Source: Limnomonas spitsbergensis (Eukaryota > Chlorophyta > Chlorophyceae > Chlamydomonadales). Taken from it: a stretch of 64,000 bases of DNA. The DNA lies in contig JAYJMM010000110.1 in assembly GCA_037349105.1 (NCBI GenBank), positions 2,914,001 to 2,978,000 of the forward strand, in the 5' to 3' direction. The notes under the pieces were generated by a model that was not told the DNA's origin, did no database searches, and saw only the letters and a program-made list of their open reading frames with translations. Below, in pieces: positions 30,540-43,200 of the stretch. Each line of letters opens with the position of its first letter. Positions within the stretch are counted from its first letter, which is position 1. The position numbers were made by a program, and so were the translations under genes.

Positions 30540-30690
30540 TATGCCTTCCTGGCCTCTCCTTTTGTTCCTATATTTTGTGTCCCCTCTTCCTTACAGCTCC
30601 TTCTATTCTCCCATCTGAACAGTTGGGCGCCCACGCGGCCGAGCCTTCTTGTGCATGGCCCAGAGGTGCAACGTCATTGACATAATTTGC
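30540..30690 (+). mobile_element. Pyrimidine-rich/GCCCACGCGG element copy
   Basis: CCTTCCTGGCCTCTCCTTTT, then TTTTGTGTCCCC, AACAGTTGGGCGCCCACGCG, GCCGAGCCTTCTTGTGCATG, GCCCAGAGGTGCAACGTCAT. It shares the TTGACATAATTT extension with the 29,688 copy. Confidence 0.8.
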
Positions 30691-31040
30691 GCTTGAGACA
30701 GCAAAGCAGCATTTCGGTGCAAATCACCCTATTGGCATGGCCGCATGAAGTAGCGGATTCGAATTTGGAAACAAAGAGAAAACGCCTGAGCTTGTCCTGT
30801 GTAGTGCGGCATTTGAGATGTTGCGGTGCTCTACCAACGAAATTGTACAGTCTCCGGGGCACCATGCAAGGCAATACTTAAGAAAAACAAGCTGCAAACA
30901 AGTTATACATATTTCCACACTGATTGTTCGTCGTCAACCTTTTCAACTAACAAACACTTTTTGCCTCCATTTCTTGAAGGCAAGATGCCTGAAGCAGGTG
31001 GACGACACCGTACAACGGCATCAACACGACCCTCTCCCCC

Positions 31041-31248
31041 TCACGTATTCTTGCCGCCCTTCTTCACTCGGTCCAGCATCGCCTCCAGCACCTTCACCTG
31101 CGCCTCCGTCCCCTTGTCCTCTGCGCGACTGTACTCCTCCACCACCTCGAATACGTGGTTGTACACGCGCGCATTGAGGTTGGGCTCGAAGCTTGCCTCG
31201 CCCAGCCGGTACTTGCGCTGGAAGTACTGGGTCATGCGCCCCTCCGTC
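31041..31248 (-). CDS. TRPV-like gene: last exon, C-terminal tail
   Basis: Acceptor CACTAAACAG, stop TGA at 31,041-31,043. It reads [20 protein letters not shown], then [20 protein letters not shown] and a basic end. It is cytoplasmic, after S6, with heptad-like spacing in [13 protein letters not shown]. No TRP box is obvious. Confidence 0.8.
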
Positions 31249-34200
31249 CTGTTTAGTGTCCAGGGTTCAGGTTAAGGTCATGTTTCTGGTCGAGGGTCAA
31301 TGGTTTATGGTTTAGGTCCTGTTAATGGTTTAGGGTCTAGCTCCTCTTTATGTCTTGTTAAGGGTTTAGGGTCTAGGTCCTGTTTAAGTCCTCTTTAGGG
31401 CCGGTTACGTGGAAAGCGGGAAAGGTGAGGCAAACTGTTCATACTTATAAAATGCTTCAGCCCCTACCTGTGCACGCTTCAACTGCAATTCAGCTACAAT
31501 TCAGCTACACATCACATAGCATACACGGCTGTGAAGGCACAGAGGTAGCGCAGCAAGAAGTGACTCTGAATCTCACCTGAGCACGTACAACGTCCATCCG
31601 ACCCTCCTCCAAACCTTCTCCGCCTCATTGTGCCCCTCAGCTACATTTCAGCTACAATAATTCAGCTACACATCACGCAGCCTACACGGCTGAACGCACA
31701 AAGGTGGCGCAGCAAGGAGTGACTCCTGCTCTCACCTGAGAACGTGTGACATCCATCTGACCCTCTCCAAACCTTCTCTGCTTCATCATGCACCTCAGCT
31801 ACAATTCAGCTACACATCAAGCAGCCTCCACGGCTGAAGGCACTATAGTAGCGCAGCAAGAAGTGACTCCTGCTCTCACCTGAGTACGTACGACGTCCAT
31901 CGGAGCCTCCACACCTTCTCCGCCTCATCGTGCGCGTTCTGGAAGGAGTGAAAGATCATTGCGGTGAAGACGCTGGCGAGCAGCAGGACAATCAGCGCCA
32001 CGTAGACGATGAAGTAGATGGTGGCAAAGGCTTTGGTCACGGTCGAGTTGGTCAGGGAGTAGGTGTCATACTGAGCCTCGCCGTACAAAAACCTGTACAG
32101 CGGAATTTGCAAGATGGAAAAAAGACAGCATAAGGTGATATAAGGTCAAGCAAAGGCTTTGGTCACCGTTGAGTTGGTCAGGGAGTAGGCGTCGCACTGA
32201 GCCTCGCAGTACAAAAAACTGTACAGCGGAGTTGGCGAGATAACAAAAATGATAGCATTAGGCGATATACGGTAAGGTGTGTCTGTCACAGACACACCTT
32301 ATAACCAGCACCATGCCATTTCCAATGCAAGAGAAAGGGTCATCCATGGCCGCCGCCGCCGAATCCGGGGAAGACCAACCGGCTGCCGAATCCGGGGAAG
32401 ACCAACCGGCTGCCGAATCCGGGGAAGACCAACCGGTTGCCGAATCCGGGGAAGACCAACCGGCTGCCGAATCCGGGACCAGACGCGTGGTGCTATTAGC
32501 CAATTACCGTCAGGGTTATCCAGTACGGCCGGCTGGGCTCAAACGTACCGTTCGACAAAGCAGTACTGCTTGGAAACACTATACTGTACCGTACCGTACA
32601 TCCGTACCGGGTAACCCTGCCGGTACCTTACGTATCAGGTCCCACCCTACAACCTGCACCATGCCATATCCAATGTTAAAGAAGGGGTTCCTTCCATGGC
32701 CAGTCCCGCCGCCGTCGCTGCCAAATCCGGGGAAAACCAACGCGCTGATGAATCCGGGGCCAGACGAATGGTGCTGTTCGCCTATTACCGTAAGAGTTAC
32801 CCAGTACGGCCGGCTGGGCTCAAACGTACTGTTTGACAAAACCGTACTGCTTGGAAACACTATACCGTACATTTTGTCTATACCGTACCGTATATCCGTA
32901 CCGGTTAACCCTGCCTATACCATACATATCGTGTCCCACCTGATAACCTGCACCATGCCAAATCCAATGCTAGAGAAGGGATTCTCCATGGCCAACGACG
33001 GCGACGAATCCAGGGGATCTGCGGCTGCCAACCCTGGGACCAGACGCGTGGTGCCTTTTCCATACATATCGTATCGCACAGACGCACCTGATCACCTACA
33101 CCCTGCCATATCCGGAAAGGCTCTTGGCATCCCCACCCCATTCTGGTTGGTTTTAGGGGGTAGATGAATCCTGGAGCACAATCGGGTTTAGGCAGAGGGG
33201 AGGGACAGCTGCTGGTTTGGGTGCTGGGAGGGACAGCTGGGTTCAGGGAACATCGCAGCTGGAGGCTGAGGCACACCTTATAACCTGCACCATGCCGTAT
33301 CCGATGCTAGAGAAGGGGTTCTCCATGGTCAACGATGACGACGAATCCAGGGGATCTGCTGACCCTGGGACCAGCCGCGTGGTGCCGTTGATGAGCGTGA
33401 AGAACGCCAGCGTGAATCCGATGTCGGCGAGGAAGTAGAAGCAGACGAACTTCACGAGGTCAGCCATGCAGTACTCCAATATGACGTGGAGCTGCCCGGT
33501 GCTCTGCGGGGCACAATAAGGGACAGCGGCAGGGGGAGGGAGGAGTACTAGTTGCAGGGTGCTTCAGCTACACTTCACGAGACCTGCCATACAGTACTCC
33601 AATATAACGTGGAGCTGCCCGGTGCTCTGCGGGGCACAAAACAGGGACAGCGGCAGGGAGGTAGGAGTGCTAATTACAGGGTGCTTCAGCTACACTTCAG
33701 CTACACACTTCACGAGATCTGCCATGCGGTACTCCAATATGACGTGGAGCTGCCCGTTGCTCTGCAGACAGCGGCAGGGGAGGGAGCGGTGCTAATTACA
33801 GAAGTGCTTCAGCTACACTTCAGCCACATCCTGGCCTACAGCCGAGGGGACCTGGTGCAAGAAGCACATTCCGAAAACATCAGGCATGCGACCTGAGGGC
33901 CCCAGTTCGAGGTTGTGTGTGGTTCAGCTACAATTCAGCCACAACATGTGATGAGCAGGCTCAAGCGGGGAGGAGTCCTTCTGGCCAGACAGGAAAACAA
34001 GGACTCAAGGAGTAAAGAGGAGACGGAAACGCCGGAGAAGAAAACAAGGAGAAGAAAACAAGGAGAAGAAAGGAGAAGAAATCATGGAGAAAAAATGAGA
34101 CGCCTAGTTTAGGGTTTAGGGTTTAGGGAACTCCGGTCACACCTCTCTCATTGTCAGACTATAGATGGTGCCCCTCACATGGCAGCGACAAGAAGCTGCA

Positions 34201-37200
34201 CATTGCACGTCCTACAGGACCCCACGCAAAGCAGTCGCCAAAGGGTGTCCTCAAGGCAGACGTCCTGTACTTCCGTACTTCCGTGCGTCTTGCTGTCCCC
34301 CATGTACTGCAACAAAAAGAACTCTCCATGCTACTTGACAGGATACTTTGTTATCTCCCGTACTAACAAAAATAACTCGCCATGCTACTTAACAGGGTAA
34401 TTCCAAGTCTCATGTCAAGCTAACATGAGACTTGCCGTGATCATACAAAATCGGAAGTCAAGAGGATTTCCATAATAATTGCGGTCCGAGTATTTTACCG
34501 GCAGGCTGCGGCTAAATTAGAGCAGGCTACTTCAGCCCATGAACGCTATCAAGGACACCAAATGTGGATTGCGATTCAAACCTTGTACCTGCAGGCTGCG
34601 GCTAAATTAGAGCAGGCTACTCCAGCCATTAAAGCTGTCAAGGAAACTAAACAATAATTGCGGTCTGAGCTTGTTACCTGCAAGCCGCGACTGAAGTAGA
34701 GCGGGCTGCTCCAGCCCATCAACGCTATCAGGGACAAATGACAACTTCTGCCCTAGTTTAGAACCTGCGAGCCGCGACTGAAGTAGAGCGGGCTGCTCCA
34801 GCCCATCAACGCTATCAGGGACAAATGACAAATTCTGCCCTAGCCTAGAACCTGCGAGCCGCGACTGAAGTAGAGCGGGCTGCTCCAGCCCATCAACGCT
34901 ATCAGGGACAAATGACAAATTCTGCCCTAGTTTAGAACCTGCGAGCCGCGACTGAAGTAGAGCGGGCTGCTCCAGCCCATCAACGCTATCAGGGACAAAT
35001 GACAAATTCTGCCCTAGTTTAGAACCTGCGAGCCGCGACTGAAGTAGAGCGGGCTGCTCCAGCCCATCAACGCTATCAGGGACAAATGACAAATTCTGCC
35101 CTAGTTTAGAACCTGCGAGCCGCGACTGAAGCAGAGCAGGCTGCTCCAGCCCATCAACGCAATCACGGACACAAATGACAATTTCTGCCCTAGCCTAGAA
35201 CCTGCAAGCCGCGACTGAAGTAGAGCAGGCTACCGTATCAAGGAAACCAATGAGAATTGCGGTCCGCGGGTCCAAGCCTCTTACCTGCAAGCCGCGACTG
35301 AAGTACAGAAGGCTGCTCCAGCCCGTCAATGCCATCAGGGAAACCAACACGTCATCCAGTTCTTGAATGCGGATCTGAAGCGGTAGGAACAGAAACATAT
35401 AGGTAATGGATCTGGATCTGAAGCGAGAGGAACATGGAAATGTAGATCTTGGATTCGGATGTGAGGTGGGAGGGAAAGAAAACCATCACGTCATCCAGTT
35501 CTTAGATCCCGATCAGAAACGGAAGGAACAGATAAATGCACATGTATATGAATAAACTATATACTCCGAGGCGTGGGTTGAGAAAAAAAAGATCTTGGAT
35601 CTGGATGGGAGGTGGGAGGGGGAGGAAACCATCACGTCATCCATTTCTTGGATTCAGATCTGAAGGGAGAGGGGGAGAAAAATGCAACTATTGGATCCAG
35701 ATCCGAGGTGGGAGGGGAGGGAAAACATCACGTTCTTGGATCCGGATCTGAAGGGAGAGGGACATGAAAATGCAGATATTGGATCCAGATGCGAGGTGGG
35801 AGGAGAGGGAAACATCACGTTCTTGGATCCGGATCTGAAGGGAGAGGAACATGAAAATGCAGATCTTGGATCCAGATGCGAGGTGGGAGGGGAGGGAATG
35901 AACTCATCATCAAATCTTGGATCTGGATGTGAGGTGGTCGTGGATGAAGCCATCTCGTGGACACATCTAGTATACGCATATGAGGTGGGAGGGGAGGAAA
36001 ATAAATAATAAAATCTTGCATCTAGACGTGAGATTCGCAACACATCCATGTACTGTATATCCACATGTATACCATGGGGTTGCGAGGTCCTTCCCACCTT
36101 CCACACTCAAGAAGACGTCCGTAGTTCAGGGTCAAGGGCTAAGCCCTAAACCCCTACTCCCCCCCTTCAAACCACATATTTGGTTTAGTGACCAGGAGTA
36201 CCACCCATCCTCGACACAGCGGATGAGCGGACATCCTCGTTCATGGCTGCAGCTTTAAACCCTCCCCCCTCCCCCCTTAAAACCAGTTCCAACTGCTGCT
36301 AGCCGCACCTGGCTGGGTCCCTCCCCATCCACGCCCCCGTATGTGGAAGCCCACACGATGAAGTGCACCACAGTAAGCAGCAGGTGCAGGAGCATGACGA
36401 GAGAGATCGGGTCGCCCAGCTGTCGCACAAAGTAGCTGTGGGGGAGGGGATGGGCAGTTCCAATGTCAAGAGTTTAATGCCGAGTTGGGCTCTGCATGTT
36501 CATCATGAATCCAAAACGACAACAATTTGATGCCCGGATGGAATACAGGTATGCATGTTCATATCGATGAATTGAAGATGGCAACGATTCGATACCAAAC
36601 TGACATACATGTTAAAATGAGCGAATATGAAACAACAACATCAAAACTATTCGGTGCTTGACTGAAGTGCGTGTTCATACTAGCTAATTCAAAACGACAA
36701 CAATTAAATGCCCGATTGGAAAACGCACGTTCATGAATCACAACAAACGCCAAAACTCAATCAGAAGGCAAAAATAAATAAACAAACACGCAAACAGGTG
36801 TGTGGATTAGCGCACCTGTGCATGGCATGCCACAACGTCTTGCAGTCATCCAGGACGCCCCCGTCGTGCAGCCTGTTGCTCGTGCCCGCCGCGGCCCGGT
36901 CGCCGTCGTCTTGTGCCTCCGGCCGCCCTCGGCCCTGGGAGTGCTGCGAGCCGCCCATGTCGCCCCCGCCGCCGCCGCGCAGGCGATTCCGCAAGAGCTC
37001 ACCTAGGCAGCGCGGTAGCACGATACGGGGCACAGGTCTAGCCACGATGTAACGGTACTAGGGGCACGATACAGGGTACAGGTCAAACCATGATGTAATG
37101 GTACTAGGGGCACGATACGGGGCACAGGTGTAACCACGATGTAATGGTACTAGGGGCACACTACGGGGCACAGGTGTAACCACGATGTAATGGTACTAGG

Positions 37201-40200
37201 GGCACGATACGGGGCACAGGTCTAACCACGATGTAATGGTACTAGGGGCACACTACGGGGCACAGGTGTAACCACGATGTAATGGTACTAGGGGCACGAT
37301 ACGGGTCACAGGTGTAACCACGATGTAATGGTACTAGGGGCACGATACGGGGCACAGGTCTAACCACGATGTAATGGTACTAGGGGCACGATACGGGGCA
37401 CAGGTCTAACCACGATGTAATGGTACTAGGGGCACGATACGGGGCACAGGTGTAACCACGATGTAATGGTACTAGGGGCACGATACGGGGCACAGGTCTA
37501 ACCACGATGTAATGGTACTAGGGGCACACTACGTCAGAGGTCTAACTGCCTCGCGGGCGATTTCGCATAAGCTCACCGAGTAAGCAAGGGTAACACGGTA
37601 CGGGGCAAAGATTTAGCCACAATGTAATGGTGCTAGGGGTCCCAAGCCTTGAGGACAAGATTGACATCGATTGGCGGCAAAGATGGACATGTTGCATGGT
37701 GTTGCCCTTTTTAGGGCATGGGAGTGTGGGCCAATTATGGATACCGTAGATTTGATTTGCCTTCCTCATAATTTTCGTTGTTTGGGGTTGAGGGATCCAT
37801 GAATATACTAATTGTTGCTTGTCAACTCCAGTTTCCAGTCAGAAATTAAGAGTATTGATCGATAATCTGCCTTGAGAGGGCAGCATTTAAATAAACCGTT
37901 TTGTCGTGCCCGAGGAAAGGCAAATGAAATCTACGGCATATTCATTAATAAATAAACGGCGATACGCCCTCGGACGTGGATTAAGAAGCCGCCCATTCGG
38001 CCGTAGCACTGGGTGAGCTACTTTGGATACATTCATGAGAGGGGTGGCCCATGCAAAATGACACTCTCATGAGAAATGAGCCCCGTCTCATGCCGTGAAG
38101 CTTGACACAATGTAATTCAAAAGGATGCGTCGGGGTGTTCACAGCGGGTGATCAAACATCGCAAAAAAATATAATCAATAATAGATACCGGTGTGTCGGT
38201 AACTAGATAAAAATATAAGGAGATTTAACTGGCTGTATTTCACAAAAACCAATTTTAAAAGTACTTTCGATGAACCAAATTCGAGTTAAAAAAAAGTCTC
38301 CATGCCAATGCTGGACAAAATTAGGCTTCATTCAAGGCCAAAACATGGAACCAAAGGTAAAGAATACCAATTGAGATGGATGGTACGGTACCGGTAAATT
38401 GAAAAATGCGCCCGCCACAGCACTCACCATCGCTCCCGATCTCCGACCCCTCTCTCACGAGGGACGGCTGCCTCATCGGAAGCCTCCGCGCGCCGCCCAT
38501 AACCGGGGCAGGGCCGTCGTGATGGCCGGACGGGGCGGGCGCCTCCAAGACCGTACGCTTCTTGCTGAGCATGGAGGTGACCTGACGATCAAACGTGTGT
38601 GTTAAGGGTCAGGGGGGTAGGGTCCAGGAAAAGGTCGAATACATTGAAATGGAGGTGACCTGACGATCAAAGTATCAAACGTGTGTGTTGAGGGGTAGGT
38701 CAGACTGCGTTGTGTTTGAGGTATTTTCTTTGGACTTGACAAGGTGTGAGGCCGCCGCCCAACCCTAGAAAACCTGAGACGCTGACGCACACAAAAAGAG
38801 CCCGGGTGGGGGCATGAGGCCCTCGACGGCAGAGCTGAGGAAAGGCGAGCAGGAACAGGAAAGGCACACGCTGAGGTCGCGTTTGGAAGTGCATACCCAA
38901 CTCAGACGCGGAACGCAGTGGGGGAGGGGGGGGGGGCGTTTGGATAAAATATATTATGTTCAATTGGAATCAACTGCGCCCATATCTTCTGATACGCTAC
39001 TTTCGATTATAAATGTCAAACGCAAACCAGCTCGCACGATAGTCTGACCGATACCTGAGGGTCAGGGGTGTGGGATCCAGGAAATGGTCGAACAGAAAGA
39101 AAGAAAGCTACGCCCTGTGGGGGGCGTGAGAGTTAAGGAAACAGCGCAGCCTGAGCCGAAGCCACATCCGCGCCGTTACCGTGTAATGGCCAGGGGTGTA
39201 GCGTCAGGGGTGTAGGGTCAGGGGTGTAGGGTCGAGGAAATGGGGAGGGTCAGGGCCAGGGGTGTAGGGTCCAGGAAATGGGGAGGGTCAGGGCCAGGGG
39301 TGTCGGGTCCAGGAAATGGGGAGGGTCAGGGCCGGGGGTGTAGGGTCCAGGAAATGGGGAGGGTCAGGGCCAGGGGTGTAGGGTCCAGGAAATGGTCGAA
39401 CATTCAAAAGGAGGTGGTGACCTACAGTAGATTTGATTTGCCTTCCCTCGGGTATGAAAGAACGGTTTCTGTTGATGCTGCCCCCAGGGCAAACTTTCGA
39501 CCGGAAGTCTGAATTTCTGACTAACAACTGGCGTTGACAAACGATAATTACGGTAGTAAATTTGTGGATCCACGAAACAAGGTTAACTATGTGGCAAGGC
39601 AAAGCGAATCTACGGTAATGCAGCACAAATGTGTTGAAGGTCCCCCCCGACTCGCGTGTCCCACTCCACCCCACACTCACCACCATCTGCGGCATCGAAT
39701 ACATTCTGTCGCTCATGGCCGGCGAGAGCCCCACACTAACTATGTCCACCGGCAGGCGCCCAGACGACAGCTTATTGGTGGGCACGGCATAGCCTGCGCC
39801 GCCGGCACCCTGGGAGGGTATCAGGGGGAGACTCAAGACCACAAGATCCTCCTCCTCCAGGGGATGGGCAGGGTCGAAATCCTCCACTGCGCGGGCAGGG
39901 GCAGGGGAGAAGGCAAAACCCTCCTCTGGGCAGCAAGGGGCAGAGGCGAAATTCTCCGAGGGGGCAGGGGTAGAGGCAGGAGCTGGGGTGAAGCCCTCCT
40001 TCTCCTGTGGGGGGGAAGGCGGAGCCGCATCCAGAAAAGCGCCCGGGGAGGTGGGTCCCATACGCCGGGCTGCCGACGACGAAAGAGCCACGGTTGCTAC
40101 CGCACCCGAGGCTACCTCTACACCGCCATCCCTCGGCAGCGGCTGCGGCCGCAGCGGAGGCGACGGCGGCAGCGGCGGCGGCTCCTCTGTGGCTTCCCCG

Positions 40201-43200
40201 ACCGCACCAGAACCAGGCCACGCCGGAAGGCTGTGCCTTGCTCCGGCGCTGCACGGCCCCGCCGGGCGGCGACCGTCGCCCACCGCCGCCGGGGCGGCGC
40301 TGGCCGAGGCGGGCCCGCCTGCGGTCCACCACCGGACGCCTTCAACGCCACTGGCCTCCTGACAGGGCTGCGGCACACCAGCTGCCGCTGCCGCGGCAGC
40401 TGCCTCTGCTGCGGTTGCCCCGCGGAAAGTAGTGGTGCTGGCCCCTCTACGACCCCGCTGAGGAGCTGATGTGGTCTGATGAGCTGCTTGCTCCTCTGTA
40501 GAAGGCCAGATGAGGATTGCGACGCCGGGCACGTCGTTGCCGTCGCCGTCGTCGTCGAAAGAGGGCTCCCGGCCCTCCGCCACGGGTCCAGCGGCAGTTT
40601 TGCCGAAGATGTGGATGCTCAGCCGGGTGCGGAGCCGGTTGAAAAGGCTGGTGGTGGTGGTCTCGGCAGCTTCCGTCGGGACCTCCCCTGCAACCAGGTT
40701 GGCAGCGAGGGGCAGAGGGTGATGGGGCGGTAATCGGTAGGTTGGCAGCGAGGGGCAGAGGGTGATGGGGCGGTAATCGGTAGGGTGGCAGCAAGGGGCA
40801 GAGGGTGATGGAGCGGTTAACAGTAGGGTGGCAGCAAGGGGCAAAGGGTGATGGAGCGGTAATCAGTAGGGTGGCAGCAAGGGGCAAAGGGTGATGGAGC
40901 GGTTAACGGTAGGGTGGCAGCAAGGGGCAAAGGGTGATGGAGCGGTCATCGGTAGGGTGGCAGCAAGGGGCAAAGGGTGATGGAGCGGTAATCGGTAGGG
41001 TGGCAGCAAGGGGCAAAGGGTGATGGAGCGGTAATCGGTAGGGTGGCAGCAAGGGGCAAAGGGTGATGGAGCGGTAATCGGTAGGGTGGCAGCAAGTGGC
41101 AAAGGGTGATGGAGCGGTATTCGGTAGGGTGGCAGCAAGGGGCGGAGGGTGATGAAGCGGTAATCGGTAGGGTGGCAGCAAGGGGCAAAGTGTGATGGAG
41201 CGGTAATCGGTAGGGTGGCAGCAAGGGGCAAAGGGTGATGGAGCGGTAATCGGTAGGGTGGCAGCAAGGGGCGGAGGGTGATGGAGCGGTAATCGGTAGG
41301 GTGGCAGCAAGGGGCAAAGGGTGATGGAGCGGTAATCGGTAGGGTGGCAGCAAGGGGCGGAGGGTGATGGAGCGGTAATCGGTAGGGTGGCAGCAAGGGG
41401 CGGAGGGTGATGGAGCGGTAATCGGTAGGGTGGCAGCAAGGGGCAAAGGGTGATGGAGCGGTTAACGGTAGGGTGGCAGCAAGGGGCGGAGGGTGATGGA
41501 GCGGTAATCGGTAGGGTGGCAGCAAGGGGCGGAGGGTGATGGAGCGGTAATCGGTAGGGTGGCAGCAAGGGGCAAAGGGTGATGGAGCGGTAATCGGTAG
41601 GGTGGCAGCAAGGGGCAAAGGGTGATGGAGCGGTAATCGGTAGGGTGGCAGCAAGGGGCAAAGGGTGATGGAGCGGTAATCGGTAGGGTGGCAGCAAGGG
41701 GCAAAGGGTGATGGAGCGGTAATCGGTAGGGTGGCAGCAAGGGGCAAAGGGTGATGGAGCGGTAATCGGTAGGGTGGCAGCAAGTGGCAAAGGGTGATGG
41801 AGCGGTCATCGGTAGGGTCGCAGCAAGGGGCGGAGGGTGATGGGGCGGTAATCGGTAGGGTGGCAGCAAGGGGCAAAGGGTGATGGAGCGGTAATCGGTA
41901 GGGTGGCAGCAAGGGGCGGAGGGTGATGGAGCGGTAATCTGTAGGGTGGCAGCAAGGGGCGGAGGGTGATGGAGCGGTAATCGGTAGGGTGGCAGCAAGG
42001 GGCAGAGGGTGATGGAGCGGTAATCGGTAGGGTGGCAGCAAGGGGCGGAGGGTGATGGAGCGGTAATCGGCAGGGTGGCAGCAAGGGGCGGAGGGTGATG
42101 GAGCGGTAATCGGTAGGGTGGCAGCAAGGGGTGGAGGGTGATGGAGCGGTAATCGGTAGGGTGGCAGCAAGGGGCGGAGGGTGATGGAGCGGTAATCGGT
42201 AGGGTGGCAGCAAGGGGCGGAGGGTGATGGAGCGGTAATCGGTAGGGTGGCAGCAAGGGGCGGAGGGTGATGGGGCGGTAATCAGTAGGGTGGCAGCAAG
42301 GGGCGGAGGGTGATGGAGCGGTAATCGGTAGTGTGGCAGCAAGGGACGGAGGGTGATGGAGCGGTTAACGGTAGTGTGGCAGAGGGCCTTAATACATTAT
42401 GCAAGAGTGGGATACTACACCCACTTTGATTAGAGGACACTCAAGTTGCAAGGAAACCTACAGAACCCTTACCAGGAATAGGGAACCTACAGAACCCTTA
42501 CCAGGAATAGGGAACCTACAGAACCCTTACCAGGGAAAGGGAACCTACATAACCCTAACAAGAAATAGGGAACCTACAGAACCCTTACCAGGGATAGGGA
42601 ACCTACAGAACCCTTACCAGGGATAGGGAACCTACAGAACCCTTACCAGGGATAGGGAACCTACAGAACCCTTACCAGGGATAGGGAACCTACAGAACCC
42701 TTACCAGGGATAGGGAACCTACAGAACCCTTACCAGGGATAGGGAACCTACAGAACCCTTACCAGGGATAGGGGACCTACAGAACCCTTACCAGGGATAG
42801 GGAACCTACAGAACCCTTACCAGGGATAGGGAATAACGGTGGGCAGTACTTGAGGTTGGCTTTTATGAGCTCGCGCCGGTGGTACACTTGCACCGTCCAG
42901 ATGTGAACATCCAGCGCCTCCAGTAACAGGAACAGACAAGCCAAGATGACGCTCACAATCTCCATCGCCTGTTGTAGGATTCAGGATTCAGGGTCGAGCA
43001 AGTTCAGGGTTCAGGGTCGAGCATCTTAAGGTTTCAGGTCTATGGTAATCATAATGAGCACAAGGTGGTGGTACATTGGCACTGTCTTGATGTCCAGAGC
43101 CTCCAGTAACAGGAACAGGCAAGCCAATATGACGCTCATGATCTTCATCGCCTGGTTCAGGGTTCAGGGTCGAGCATGTTCAGGTTTCAGGTTTCAGGTT

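Noticed and set aside
39534..40469. 311-codon plus frame opposite the 1-kb exon
   Set aside because: Arg/Gly-rich shadow of the GC-rich coding exon on the minus strand; the minus strand has matching splice phases.
40863..42342. Several 166- to 435-codon minus frames rich in [18 protein letters not shown] repeats
   Set aside because: The 43-bp unit cycles through all three frames; this is intron of the channel gene.
42440..42820. CRISPR-like appearance of the 29-bp array (and the 46-bp array at 37 kb)
   Set aside because: Units are directly adjacent with no unique spacers, no cas genes occur, and the context is a eukaryotic intron.
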